49,214 nt of DNA, from positions 72,112-121,325 of the forward strand of contig CAINEC010000007.1 in assembly GCA_903847585.1 (NCBI GenBank), written 5' to 3'. Source of the DNA: an uncultured Bacteroidota bacterium (GTDB taxonomy: Bacteria > Bacteroidota > Bacteroidia > AKYH767-A > OLB10). Both the position numbers and the translations under genes were made by a program. Every line of letters begins with the position of its first letter. Positions within the stretch are counted from its first letter, which is position 1. Positions 23,168 to 32,639 of this stretch are shown piece by piece. Below the pieces are notes generated by a model that made no database searches, was not told the DNA's origin, and saw only the letters and a program-made list of their open reading frames with translations.

Positions 23168-23896
23168 ATGATGAAAGCAATGTTATTTATCGATGGCGGT
23201 TGGTTATACCATGTACGTCCATATCTTTTGAGCCTTTGTGAAGCTACCGATTTCGAATTAGACTATCGTGCTTTACCTAAATTAGTGAAAGAGCAACTTG
23301 GACTTGCTGCTGATGTGCAGGTAGATATGATGCGTACTTATTACTTCGGAACAATTGCGATAAATAAACCAGGTCATGACAACTTGCGCGAGCGTCAGTT
23401 TTATGAGATGTTGGCGAAGCGTTGCAACTATAATACTGAAATTTACGAGTATGACTTCAAGAATAAAGAGGTAGCTGCTCGCAGAGAAAATTGTTTAGAG
23501 GTTGGCTTAGCTACAACAGCATTGTCAATTGCCTATCAAAATGCATCATTTGATGTAGCTTGTATTCTTGCAGGCGACATCGATTATCAACCATTGATTA
23601 AACAGCTTCGCTCAATGGGCAAGCGTGTAGTGTTGGTTGATGTAAAAGGTAACAATGGCTTTTATCCTGTTCATCCTCGATTATTAGAAGAAATTAATCT
23701 TTTCGATTATCCTCCAATTCATCTTGATGATCATATCAATAAACTTCACTACCAACGAACAGAATCAATGCGTCAATGTGATAGTTGTGGAAGAGAAGAA
23801 GCAACAACATTTACGAGCGATTGGTTTTACTGCAAAAATTGTAGAGAAGAATACAAACAATTACGATCAAAACAATTGATAGAAGGAGAACAATAA
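23168..23896 (+). CDS. NYN-domain (LabA/DUF88-like) putative RNase with zinc ribbon
   Basis: The 242-residue cytoplasmic protein has a PIN-like NYN domain: FIDGGWLYHVRPYL near residue 7 with the first aspartate, the VGLATTALSIAY region, and CILAGDIDYQPLIKQLRSMG with the aspartate pair near residue 140, then KRVVLVDV. These acidic residues form a metal-dependent RNase site in the family. The C-terminal 45 residues add a treble CxxC pair, CDSCGREE and YCKNCREE, a zinc ribbon likely to bind RNA or protein. A second ATG overlaps the first (M1-M2). It stands between dapD and the GH3 fusion with no clear operon partner. The RNA target is unknown. Confidence 0.85.
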   Translation: MMKAMLFIDGGWLYHVRPYLLSLCEATDFELDYRALPKLVKEQLGLAADVQVDMMRTYYFGTIAINKPGHDNLRERQFYEMLAKRCNYNTEIYEYDFKNKEVAARRENCLEVGLATTALSIAYQNASFDVACILAGDIDYQPLIKQLRSMGKRVVLVDVKGNNGFYPVHPRLLEEINLFDYPPIHLDDHINKLHYQRTESMRQCDSCGREEATTFTSDWFYCKNCREEYKQLRSKQLIEGEQ

Positions 23897-23950
23897 ATTC
23901 TAATGAATTAAGTTTTCTTTTCAATATTTAAATAGTTAACACGCCTTACA

Positions 23951-26887
23951 TTGAGGATTCGATATTTTATTTTGCTTTTACTGATTTGGTCAGTTAATGT
24001 TATTTATGCTCAAAATATAAAATACACTCCTGCTTATTATTCCGCTGATGGCGCACATTGGGCAGATTCCGTGCTTGCAACAATGTCGACTGATGAAAAA
24101 GTAGGACAGCTTTTTATGATTAATGTCTTTTCTAACCGAGATGCTGGCTATGAGAAAGATATTGCAGAGAAAGTATCAAAGTATAAATTAGGTGGAATAA
24201 TTTTCTTTAAAGGAACTCCTTATCGTCAGGCTGTTCTGACCAATAATCTTCAAGCTAAAGCAAAAATACCATTGATGATTGGAATTGATGGCGAATGGGG
24301 ATTGCAAATGCGGTTAGACAGTACCGTTAGATATCCACGACAAATGACACTTGCTGCATCTGGTAATCCATACCTGGCAAATGTGATGGGGAAGGCGATA
24401 GCTCAAAACTGTAAACGACTAGGTATTCAAATTAATTTTGCACCATCCGTTGATATTAATACAAACCCTTCAAATCCTATTATTTGCAATCGTTCTTTTG
24501 GTGAACGTCGTGAAGAGGTAACAAAATTTGGACTGGAATACATGTTGGGCATGCAGTCAGAACATGTATTAGCTTGCGCAAAGCATTTCCCAGGACATGG
24601 TAATACAAGTACCGATTCACATTATGTTTTACCATTGGTAACTGCCGATTCTTTACAACTTGATTCGGTAGAGCTTTATCCTTTTCGTCAACTTATTAAA
24701 AAGGGAGTTGCTTCGGTGATGGTGGCTCATTTGTATGTTCCTGCATTAGATTCAACTGGTAAAAAAGCATGTAGCCTATCACCATTAGTAGTAGATAGTT
24801 TATTAAAAGGCAAGGAAGGATTTAACGGATTAGTTTTTACCGATGCATTAAATATGAAAGGGGTAGCTGATTATTTCGAGCCAGGTGAATTAGAATTAAA
24901 AGCATTCCTTGCTGGTAATGACGTGTTGTTATATTCTGATAATATCGATAAAGGTATTGAAAGAATTAGCAGCGCAGTTGCTGATAGCACTATTGCTGAG
25001 TCAGATTTAAATAATCGCGTTCGTAAAATTTTAATGGCTAAGTACTGGACAGGACTTAACAATTATGCCCCTATTAATCTAACGAACTTAACAGAGGATT
25101 TAAATAACACAAGTTCGGAATACACGTCATATGCCTTATATGAAAACGCAGTAACACTTTTGAAAAACAACAATCATATTATTCCAATTCGAATTCATGA
25201 GAATCAAAAAATAGCCTCTATCGTTTTAAATGATACCATCAACAATGTGTTTCAATCTGAATTGTTGAAGTATGCAAAAGTCGATTGTTTCGCATTTCAG
25301 CGCGATGTATCAAGTCGTGAGTTGGATAAGCTTATCACTAAGTTAAAAGATTATGATCGTGTAATTGTAAGTGTTCATAATACAACTATTCATGCTCCTA
25401 AAAACTATAATTTATCTTCGGATGTATTAGAGGCTGTAGAGAAATTAAATAGTCAGCATAATACCATTTTATGTGTTTTCGGTAATGCCTATGTGTTATC
25501 TAAATTAAAAAAGACGGATCATGTAAAAGTGCTCATTGAAGGATTTGAGGATACCTATTACCCTGTACAATTAACGGCTCAGAAAATATTTGGAGCGTCT
25601 TCTTTTAATGGACATCTTTCAGTTTCTATTGAGGATAATGTTTGTATTGGTGATGGAATTAAATCAGCCACAAATGATGTTTATAGTTATACTTATCCTG
25701 AGGCCTTGAATGTTAATTCGTCGAAATTTAATTCGATTGATTCTATTATCAATAGTGCAATTAAAAGTAAGGTGACTCCTGGATGTCAGATATTGTTTGC
25801 TGTAGGTAATAAAGTGGTGTTCGATAAATCATACGGGTATTTCACTTACGATAGTACGCATGCAGTTACCAATAGTGATTTGTATGATATTGCATCAATA
25901 ACCAAGGTGGCTTCAACAAGTTTGTGCGCAATGCATTTGTATGAGAAAAACAAATTAGATCTCGATGCGAAAGCAAGTAAATATCTAACAGAACTTAAGA
26001 ATACAAACAAAAAGGATATTACCATCCGTCAGTTAATGATGCATGAAGCAGGCTTACAACCTTTCATCGCATTTTGGAAAAGTACAGAGCGTGAATACGG
26101 TTTAGACTCTTGTATTTACAAGAAGGAAAAGTCGGAAGGATTTTCATCTAAGGTTGCGGATAGTTTATACATCAACGATAATTATAAATCAGAAATGTGG
26201 AAGCAGATCATTGAGTCCGAAGTGAAAGCCCCTGGCAATATGGTGTATTCCGATTTAAGCATGATTATTTTACAGAAAGTCATTGAACATATCAGTGGAG
26301 TTTCGATTGATGAATATGTAACGAATAATTTTTACAAGCCAATGGGCTTATGGAAAATGCAATTTAATCCTTACGAAAAAACGGATATCAATACAATCGC
26401 TCCAACAGAAGATGATAAGTTATTCCGCAAATGCGTTGTGCGTGGTACCGTGCATGATCCAGGTGCGGCGATGATGGGTGGTGTAGCAGGTCATGCAGGT
26501 TTGTTTTCTAATGCAGAGTCACTAGCTATTATTTTCAAGATGTTAATGAATGGTGGATCGTATGATGGAAAGCGTTATCTGAAAAAAGAAACAATACATT
26601 TGTTCACTACGCAAGCAGCACCTAATACCAGTAATCGTAGAGGGTTGATTTTCGATAAAGCGGAAATGAATAAAGAAAAGTCGAGTCCGGCAGCGAGAAG
26701 TGCTTCAGAAATGACATTCGGACATACAGGATTTACAGGTACGTGTGTATGGGCCGATCCGAAGAACGATTTCTTGTTTGTGTTTCTTTCAAACAGGGTT
26801 TATCCAGATGCTGAAAATACGATGCTAGCAAAGAAGAATGTCCGAACGGATATTATGGAGATTTTCTACAAAGCATTTTCAAAGTAG
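23951..26887 (+). CDS. Glycoside hydrolase family 3 (NagZ-like) fused to a beta-lactamase-like serine hydrolase
   Basis: The 978-residue exported protein probably starts at TTG 23951, the codon that gives a full signal peptide (RIRYFILLLLIWSVNVIYAQ). The N-terminal half is a GH3 domain with the NagZ-type loop KHFPGHGNTSTDSH at residues 211-224 and nucleophile D298 in FTDALNMKG. This suggests an exo-beta-N-acetylglucosaminidase acting on peptidoglycan fragments. The C-terminal third (from about residue 590) is a class C beta-lactamase/penicillin-binding-like domain: SITK at 649-652, YSD at 766-768 and HTG at 925-927. Both active sites look complete. The fusion is known in Bacteroidota and probably trims muropeptide sugar and peptide in the periplasm. 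The substrate is inferred. Confidence 0.9.
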   Translation: MRIRYFILLLLIWSVNVIYAQNIKYTPAYYSADGAHWADSVLATMSTDEKVGQLFMINVFSNRDAGYEKDIAEKVSKYKLGGIIFFKGTPYRQAVLTNNLQAKAKIPLMIGIDGEWGLQMRLDSTVRYPRQMTLAASGNPYLANVMGKAIAQNCKRLGIQINFAPSVDINTNPSNPIICNRSFGERREEVTKFGLEYMLGMQSEHVLACAKHFPGHGNTSTDSHYVLPLVTADSLQLDSVELYPFRQLIKKGVASVMVAHLYVPALDSTGKKACSLSPLVVDSLLKGKEGFNGLVFTDALNMKGVADYFEPGELELKAFLAGNDVLLYSDNIDKGIERISSAVADSTIAESDLNNRVRKILMAKYWTGLNNYAPINLTNLTEDLNNTSSEYTSYALYENAVTLLKNNNHIIPIRIHENQKIASIVLNDTINNVFQSELLKYAKVDCFAFQRDVSSRELDKLITKLKDYDRVIVSVHNTTIHAPKNYNLSSDVLEAVEKLNSQHNTILCVFGNAYVLSKLKKTDHVKVLIEGFEDTYYPVQLTAQKIFGASSFNGHLSVSIEDNVCIGDGIKSATNDVYSYTYPEALNVNSSKFNSIDSIINSAIKSKVTPGCQILFAVGNKVVFDKSYGYFTYDSTHAVTNSDLYDIASITKVASTSLCAMHLYEKNKLDLDAKASKYLTELKNTNKKDITIRQLMMHEAGLQPFIAFWKSTEREYGLDSCIYKKEKSEGFSSKVADSLYINDNYKSEMWKQIIESEVKAPGNMVYSDLSMIILQKVIEHISGVSIDEYVTNNFYKPMGLWKMQFNPYEKTDINTIAPTEDDKLFRKCVVRGTVHDPGAAMMGGVAGHAGLFSNAESLAIIFKMLMNGGSYDGKRYLKKETIHLFTTQAAPNTSNRRGLIFDKAEMNKEKSSPAARSASEMTFGHTGFTGTCVWADPKNDFLFVFLSNRVYPDAENTMLAKKNVRTDIMEIFYKAFSK

Positions 26888-26937
26888 AAGAAACATTTGT
26901 CACTTTTTATTGTTGACATTTTTCTCACTTAATTATT

Positions 26938-26945
26938 TAACTTTG
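26938..26945 (+). promoter_or_regulatory. Promoter of bshA: TAACTTTG with -33 TTG
   Basis: Perfect TAnnTTTG with a TTG at 26913-26915 about 22 bases upstream. Exactly four bases (TTTT) separate it from the ATG at 26950, so the transcript would be leaderless or nearly so. Confidence 0.7.
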
Positions 26946-26949
26946 TTTT

Positions 26950-28083
26950 ATGAATATAGGCATTGTTTGTTATCCAACTTTTGGTGGTAGTGGAGTAGTC
27001 GCTACTGAATTGGGTAAGGCCCTCGCAGAAAAAGGTCATCAGATTCATTTTATTACGTATAGTCAGCCTGTTCGATTAGATGGATTTAAAGAGAATATTT
27101 TTTATCACGAAGTTACTGCAACACCTTATGCACTCTTCGATTATATTCCATATGAATCTGCGCTAACAAGCAAATTAGTCGATGTAGCACTACATGAAAA
27201 GTTAGACATTCTTCACGTACATTATGCGATCCCGCACGCATCTGTAGCTTATATGGCGCAGCAGATCTTAAAAACACATGGTTTGTATTTGCCGATCGTA
27301 ACAACGCTCCACGGTACCGATATAACCCTTGTTGGTAAGGATTCGAGTTATGAGCCTGTTGTAACATTCGCTATTAATCATTCTGATGGTGTTACTGCGG
27401 TTTCTGAAAGTTTGAAACGTGATACCTATGCTAATTTTAAAATTAGTAAAGACATTGAAGTTATTCCAAACTTCATTGACTTAAAACGATTTGCTAAGTC
27501 AAGAAAGGATCATTTTAGAAAAGCAATTACTCCTGATAATGAAAAACTAATTGTTCATACTTCTAACTTTAGAAAAGTTAAAAGGGTGCAAGATGTAGTG
27601 GGAGTTTTTGACAGAGTTCGCTCAAAGATTCCTGCTAAGTTAATCATGATTGGTGATGGTCCTGAGCGACATAAAATTGAAGAACTTACTCGTGAGAAAG
27701 GATTTTATAATGATGTCCGCTTTTTAGGAAAGCAGGAAATGGTAGAAGAGGTGTTATCTATTGCTGATCTGTTTGTGATGCCTTCGGAAACGGAAAGTTT
27801 CGGATTAGCTGCCCTCGAAGCCATGGCTTGTCAGGTTCCTGTTATTTCATCAAATTCGGGTGGTATGCCAGAGCTAAACATTAATGGTGTGACAGGTTAT
27901 ATGAGTAACGTTGGTGATGTTGATGATATGGCTGCGAATGCACTTGCTATTTTAACTGATGATAAAAAATTAGCAGAGTTCAGACAAGCTGCATTGAAAC
28001 AAGCTAAGGCTTTCGATATTCATCATATTATGCCGTTTTATGAAAGGTATTATCAGCAAATCATTGATGCATCGAAAAATTAG
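26950..28083 (+). CDS. bshA: N-acetyl-alpha-D-glucosaminyl L-malate synthase BshA
   Basis: First enzyme of bacillithiol synthesis: joins GlcNAc from UDP-GlcNAc to L-malate. The 377-residue GT4-type glycosyltransferase begins MNIGIVCYPTFGGSGVVATE, the conserved BshA N-terminus, which fixes the start. Other signs are LHGTDITLVG, AVSESLKRDTY, the nucleotide-binding HTSNFRKVKRVQDVV stretch and the acidic ESFGLAALEAMACQVPV motif near the end. The other bacillithiol genes, bshB and bshC, are not in the window. The downstream secreted-protein gene starts inside its last codons. Confidence 0.96.
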   Translation: MNIGIVCYPTFGGSGVVATELGKALAEKGHQIHFITYSQPVRLDGFKENIFYHEVTATPYALFDYIPYESALTSKLVDVALHEKLDILHVHYAIPHASVAYMAQQILKTHGLYLPIVTTLHGTDITLVGKDSSYEPVVTFAINHSDGVTAVSESLKRDTYANFKISKDIEVIPNFIDLKRFAKSRKDHFRKAITPDNEKLIVHTSNFRKVKRVQDVVGVFDRVRSKIPAKLIMIGDGPERHKIEELTREKGFYNDVRFLGKQEMVEEVLSIADLFVMPSETESFGLAALEAMACQVPVISSNSGGMPELNINGVTGYMSNVGDVDDMAANALAILTDDKKLAEFRQAALKQAKAFDIHHIMPFYERYYQQIIDASKN

Positions 28084-28873
28084 TATTGTCTTTTTATTTT
28101 TAATGCTGATTAATTCATTTGCTTTTAGTCAGCGAAGAAATAACTCTTCATTAAGTCTTGATACGACTTGTGTTTTTGAAAATGATCCTGTTTTAGTTGA
28201 ACTAGACATCGATAGCGATGAGTTAATAGAATCAGATAATAAATCGTTTACTATTTTTTCTATTGATTCAATTCAATTTACATCGCTTATGAGTAAAGCA
28301 GAATTTTTCGTTGATACAACAACTAATTATTCAGCAATAAATGTTGTATCCGATTCTGAACTTATAATCAAGGGTAATATTTTTTACTATTTATTTTCTT
28401 CGAAAGAAATCGAAGGTGAACAGGAAAATCTTGAAGGTGATACAACAATTATTAATGGCGTGTTACCTTCTTACTGGGGAATGATTCCTAAATTAAATTT
28501 AGCAATTGTAAGTGCTGTAGATATTAACGGATCCTATTCAACTACCAATTTAATTGATATGAATTCTGGTGATATGATACAGGATTTATCCTCTTATGAT
28601 GAAGGGAGTAATGGTTATTTGCCAAATAAATCAACCAATTATATTATTAGTTATTCAAGTGCGTTTTACGAGGAAAAAGAATCTGAAGTAATCATTATAA
28701 AAGTGGTGAAAAACAAGAAGTCTTATTGTCTCGACTTATCAACCGTAATCAACTTGAAGAGGCAATATATTGAATCGCTTTCGTGGATTTCTAAAAACTC
28801 TTTTTGTTTTTCTTCTATTAAAAATTATGAAGGCCTTGAGCAACATAATTTCTATCAGGTAGTTTTAAAATAA
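28067..28873 (+). CDS. Secreted protein of unknown function
   Basis: The product is 268 residues from the ATG at 28067, chosen because it gives the signal peptide MHRKISIVFLFLMLINSFAFSQ; an ATG at 28040 would add nine residues. The mature protein is acidic and serine-rich, with short beta-strands and no motif I recognise. It is neither a lipoprotein nor a T9SS cargo by its ends. It overlaps bshA by 17 bases, so it is likely co-translated, but a link to bacillithiol is not evident. It ends one base before the convergent SUI1 gene. Confidence 0.7.
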   Translation: MHRKISIVFLFLMLINSFAFSQRRNNSSLSLDTTCVFENDPVLVELDIDSDELIESDNKSFTIFSIDSIQFTSLMSKAEFFVDTTTNYSAINVVSDSELIIKGNIFYYLFSSKEIEGEQENLEGDTTIINGVLPSYWGMIPKLNLAIVSAVDINGSYSTTNLIDMNSGDMIQDLSSYDEGSNGYLPNKSTNYIISYSSAFYEEKESEVIIIKVVKNKKSYCLDLSTVINLKRQYIESLSWISKNSFCFSSIKNYEGLEQHNFYQVVLK

Positions 28874-28874
28874 A

Positions 28875-29213
28875 TTACCCACCAGCTTTCTTTGCTTGAT
28901 ATCCGTTTTGAATAAGCAATGCAAGCACTTTTTCTCTGTGATCACCTTGAATCAAAACTTCTCCATCTTTCGCTGTTCCGCCAACACCACATTTGCTTTT
29001 AAGCATTTTGCCAAGCGACTCTAAATCATCATCAGAACCAATGAATCCTTTTACAACTGTCACCATTTTTCCACCGCCTTTTCGTTCTAACCAGATTTTT
29101 AATAATTGCTGTTGCGGTGGTAAGGTTTCTTGATTATTATTATCTTCCTGATATTGAAAATTTGGATTGGTAGAATAAACTAATCCTGATTTGCCTTTAT
29201 TCTTATTCGACAT
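28875..29213 (-). CDS. SUI1/eIF1-like translation initiation factor (YciH family)
   Basis: The 112-residue cytoplasmic protein has the SUI1 domain in its last 75 residues: [37 protein letters not shown] and [18 protein letters not shown]. These correspond to the RNA-facing beta-sheet and helix of eIF1 and E. coli YciH. The N-terminal 35 residues ([16 protein letters not shown], then a Gln/Asn-rich stretch) are common in bacterial members. The bacterial family may influence start-codon choice in translation initiation, though its exact role is unclear. It ends a minus-strand unit, 5 bases after the TonB-dependent receptor stop. Confidence 0.92.
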   Translation of the reverse strand: MSNKNKGKSGLVYSTNPNFQYQEDNNNQETLPPQQQLLKIWLERKGGGKMVTVVKGFIGSDDDLESLGKMLKSKCGVGGTAKDGEVLIQGDHREKVLALLIQNGYQAKKAGG

Positions 29214-29218
29214 ACGAT

Positions 29219-31765
29219 TTAAAATTTAGCCTGCAATTTCAAGTTCAGTAATCGTGAGGTTAAGTAATTTGGTATTCCATACTGTCGTCCTGTAACATCG
29301 GTAATCCATGTGTATGAAATAGTATTGCTTACCTGCAATAAATTGAAAACTTCTAAACTTAAGGATAGCGATTTTAATTTGCTGATTAATTTCAAGCGGC
29401 TGGTATTCGGTTTATCTTCATCTATTAAGATCTTCGAAAAACCAATATCAACTCTTCGATAGGTTGGTGCTCTTAAAACATCTTTGTAACGATCGTTTCC
29501 CGGAGGGCCAAATGGTAATCCAGTTCCAAATACTAACGTCATGTGCATACGAACAGTTGGATTTTTTGGTAGATAGTCCTGAAAGAACAAACTAAAAGTT
29601 ACACGCTGATCAGTAGGGCGGGGAATATTTCCTGGTGTTACAAACTGACTGTCTACAGCAATGTTGTTGTAAGTATAACCAGGAACAATTAAATCGCCTT
29701 CAGAATTATAGTATTTGTAATAGCCATCATCATTTAAATCTTCTTCCGTTTTTAAGAATGACAATGAAGCCCAACTTTCTATACCACTTACAAATTCTCC
29801 ATTCACCCTTAAGTCTAACCCTGTCGCATATCCGTCGGCATTGTTTTTTGCTAAATATCGAATACGCGTATTGTCTAGTTTATACGGATTTAAGTTGCTC
29901 ATTTTTTTATAATAAGCTTCAGCCGTTAATTTAAATTCACGTCCCCACGATAAAAATTGATAGTCGCCACCAACAATAAAATGAATGGATTGCTGCGCCT
30001 TAACATCAGGATTGATTTTTCCATCCAGCCCTCTTAGTTCTCTATAGAAAGGAGGTTGATAATACACTCCTGTAGCAGCTCTTAGTTTTAAGTACTTATT
30101 GCCTTTAGGTCGGTATTCAATCGATGCTCTCGGACTAATATTTAATTCTTGATTAAAATCCCAATAGGTAGCACGAACACCTGCAAGCAATGTAAAGCTG
30201 CTATCTAACTGCCACGTACTATTTAAAAATCCGCTAAATCGATTAGAGTTTAAATCGATTTTATTTTTAACCACGTTGTTCAATACAATCTGTTGGGTGA
30301 AATCAACGGAGTCACCTGGATTGTCTTGCGGATGAACAATTGAAAAATCGGCGGAGTCACGATATTGCCATTCGTCAATATTGTCACTTATTTCTTCATG
30401 CTGCGCTTTTACTCCCCACTTAAAGTTATACTTCGACTGAACATACGTTCCTTTATGTTCAAAGCTGGTAACACTTGCTTGTAATTCATTTCTTGCATGG
30501 TCCAGAAATGCACCGATTCCTCTGTTAAAGGCAACGTTACCAAAGTTGGAGGATCCTAAATCTTTATCTAACTCATCAATGAAATATTCACCAAGTATAT
30601 CAAAGAATTCTTTTTCCTTCGTGATAAACCCTGCTCCAATAAATTTCAAATTTAAATGGTCATTTACACGATGGTTTAATGTCAATGCGCTTTGCGAAGT
30701 AGAGTAGGCGTTTTGTTCTTGTCCTCCGAAGTAAACAGTAAACTTTAGTGCTTCATTAATATTACCAAATTCAGTTTCACGTGTTGTTGGAATTACTCGA
30801 TAATCATTAATAGAAATATTCCCTAAGAAGGATAGGGAGGTGCGGTCTGTGAATTTATAATTGAATAAAGATTGTAAATCGGTAAACGATGGCCGATATT
30901 CTCCGCGAGTGTCTAAGTTCTTTAGCAAAAATTGGTTCGACTTCTGACGGAAGCCCGATAGCCAGGTAAACTTTTCATTTTTTGAAATTCCTTCAAGATG
31001 AAATCCAGCACCTAAAAAACTCACATAAGCAGAACCTGCAAAGCTTTCAGGTTTTCGATATTCAATATCAAGTACTGAAGATAGTTTATCGCTGTACGTT
31101 GCGTTAAACCCTCCAGAACTAAAATTGATATTGGCAATCAAGTCGGAGTTGATAAAGCTCAACCCTTCTTGTTGTCCGCTGCGCGTTAAAAATGGACGAT
31201 AGATTTCTACATCATTTACATAAACTAGGTTTTCATCAAACGAACCACCACGAACAGAATAAGTAGATGAAAGTTCATTGTTCGATACAACACCAGGGAA
31301 TGTTTTTAGCGAGCCCTCAAAGTTCCCACTCGCGCTTGGCATTAATTCTAAGGTCTTAGGTTGAATAGGGGTCATTAATAAATCCCTGCTTTTTTCTCCA
31401 GATACATTTACTGGTCCCAACATTTTTACAGTTGATTGAAGTTGAACATTCAGTTCTTTTATTTCTCCCGGTGTTAACTTGAGGGTGAATTTCTGCGGAG
31501 CAAACCCTAAAAAACTATATACAACAGTTAGTTCTTTGTAAGGAGTAACTTTTAATTCATAACGACCGCGAGTATCCGTAATTGTTCCGTTTGATTCTCC
31601 TAGTATAGATACATTACAGGCCTCGATTGGCTTACGCAAGGAGTCGCTAACAAAACCTTTAATAATCCCATCTTGCCCATTGACATTACTAGCTAATAAT
31701 GTCAGAAGGCTAATGAAGAAAACTCTGAGAAAGGATAACTGGCGAATCATTCTATTAATCATCAA
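29219..31765 (-). CDS. TonB-dependent receptor with N-terminal carboxypeptidase-regulatory-like domain
   Basis: The 848-residue outer-membrane protein has a signal peptide (best from the ATG at 31750, though ATGs at 31765 and 31762 are also open), then a carboxypeptidase-D regulatory-like beta domain ([20 protein letters not shown] to about residue 115). A TonB plug follows ([38 protein letters not shown]), then a 22-strand type barrel ending in LKLQAKF with a C-terminal aromatic. It imports a ligand driven by TonB. No SusD-like gene accompanies it, so glycan import is not indicated and the substrate is open. It follows and overlaps another regulatory-domain protein gene by 11 bases. Confidence 0.92.
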   Translation of the reverse strand: MMINRMIRQLSFLRVFFISLLTLLASNVNGQDGIIKGFVSDSLRKPIEACNVSILGESNGTITDTRGRYELKVTPYKELTVVYSFLGFAPQKFTLKLTPGEIKELNVQLQSTVKMLGPVNVSGEKSRDLLMTPIQPKTLELMPSASGNFEGSLKTFPGVVSNNELSSTYSVRGGSFDENLVYVNDVEIYRPFLTRSGQQEGLSFINSDLIANINFSSGGFNATYSDKLSSVLDIEYRKPESFAGSAYVSFLGAGFHLEGISKNEKFTWLSGFRQKSNQFLLKNLDTRGEYRPSFTDLQSLFNYKFTDRTSLSFLGNISINDYRVIPTTRETEFGNINEALKFTVYFGGQEQNAYSTSQSALTLNHRVNDHLNLKFIGAGFITKEKEFFDILGEYFIDELDKDLGSSNFGNVAFNRGIGAFLDHARNELQASVTSFEHKGTYVQSKYNFKWGVKAQHEEISDNIDEWQYRDSADFSIVHPQDNPGDSVDFTQQIVLNNVVKNKIDLNSNRFSGFLNSTWQLDSSFTLLAGVRATYWDFNQELNISPRASIEYRPKGNKYLKLRAATGVYYQPPFYRELRGLDGKINPDVKAQQSIHFIVGGDYQFLSWGREFKLTAEAYYKKMSNLNPYKLDNTRIRYLAKNNADGYATGLDLRVNGEFVSGIESWASLSFLKTEEDLNDDGYYKYYNSEGDLIVPGYTYNNIAVDSQFVTPGNIPRPTDQRVTFSLFFQDYLPKNPTVRMHMTLVFGTGLPFGPPGNDRYKDVLRAPTYRRVDIGFSKILIDEDKPNTSRLKLISKLKSLSLSLEVFNLLQVSNTISYTWITDVTGRQYGIPNYLTSRLLNLKLQAKF

Positions 31766-32414
31766 TCTTAGGTTCGTCTTTCTTTTTCAGGCTACCATCT
31801 TTCCAGGCTTTGATAAATGCTGCCCAGGCAATTGGATTGAATAAATTGTTTTGAGGATATTGTCCAGCGCTATAGAGCTTGGATTGTTTTTGCTGCAACT
31901 GATATTGGTAATTAATAGCACCATCATAAGCCACTGTTTCCTGGATAGTTTTAATCTCCGCAAGCTGTAAATTCTTTTCAGCTCTTTTTAAATCATCATC
32001 AGGAATTTTAAGTTCTAAGAAAGCTCTTTTGAACTCTTCTTTTGATGGCCATGGGTAAACAACTGCTTCTTTCAATAAGATAGTATCACGATTCATGACT
32101 TGAATCAGTGAATAGCGATCTTCTTTTAAAGTATCTGGAATAATAAATAATACTGGCTTGTATCCGATATAATGAAAATCGATAGTGTCGCCTTTCTTTG
32201 CAACGAAAGAAAAGAAGCCATAGAAATCAGTTATAGTTCCTCTCCCTGACTTGTGAATTGTCACAGCAGCGTAAGGAATTGGTTGTAATGAATCGCTACT
32301 GACAACTACTCCTGAAAATTGAATCAGCGGATTTTTTTGTTCTGCTTTTTTTTGTGCCATTCCTAAGACTGGAAAAGCCATTAAAAAAAGAAAGTAAAAG
32401 GTGTGTTTTTTCAT
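31755..32414 (-). CDS. Carboxypeptidase-regulatory-like domain protein, exported
   Basis: The product is 219 residues from ATG 32414, chosen for the signal peptide MKKHTFYFLFLMAFPVLGMAQ; an ATG at 32432 would add six residues. Residues about 35-115 form a single regulatory-like beta-sandwich (QFSGVVVSSDSLQPIPYAAV, GTITDFYGFFSFVAKKGDTI, FHYIGYKPV) like the one at the head of TonB-dependent receptors. The rest is charged and helical with a Gln-rich NYQYQLQQKQ segment. It probably acts in the periplasm or at the outer membrane, perhaps with the receptor encoded right behind it. No enzyme motif is seen. Confidence 0.8.
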   Translation of the reverse strand: MKKHTFYFLFLMAFPVLGMAQKKAEQKNPLIQFSGVVVSSDSLQPIPYAAVTIHKSGRGTITDFYGFFSFVAKKGDTIDFHYIGYKPVLFIIPDTLKEDRYSLIQVMNRDTILLKEAVVYPWPSKEEFKRAFLELKIPDDDLKRAEKNLQLAEIKTIQETVAYDGAINYQYQLQQKQSKLYSAGQYPQNNLFNPIAWAAFIKAWKDGSLKKKDEPKIDD

Positions 32415-32419
32415 TACAA

Positions 32420-32427
32420 CGAAGGTA
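32420..32427 (-). promoter_or_regulatory. Weak -7 element upstream of the regulatory-domain gene
   Basis: Minus-strand TACCTTCG matches TAnnTTTG at 7 of 8 positions and ends 5 bases before the ATG at 32414. Confidence 0.35.
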
Positions 32428-32541
32428 TTCAAATTATCAAAACAAAAACGCTAATCAGTGTGTTTTATTGAGTGAAAAGATGATTTATGCAAAGTATTTT
32501 AATAATCGTTAAAATATTATTCTTTATGACTCGTTTGAAAG

Positions 32542-32606
32542 CTGTTGCAACTTTAGCAGATGGTTACGCACTAACTGATAGTCAATAGTTGCAGTGGAGT
32601 TTTTTA
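32542..32606 (+). promoter_or_regulatory. Possible hairpin plus U-tract in the rpoD leader
   Basis: CTGTTGCAACT (32542-32552) can pair with AGTTGCAGTGG (32587-32597), 11 bp including three G-U pairs, with a smaller GTTA/TAAC hairpin in its loop. Six T follow at about 32600-32606. It resembles an attenuator upstream of rpoD, but the long loop and wobble pairs make it tentative. Confidence 0.3.
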
Positions 32607-32639
32607 CAGAACAATTCTAACCCTTAACATACCCTTACC

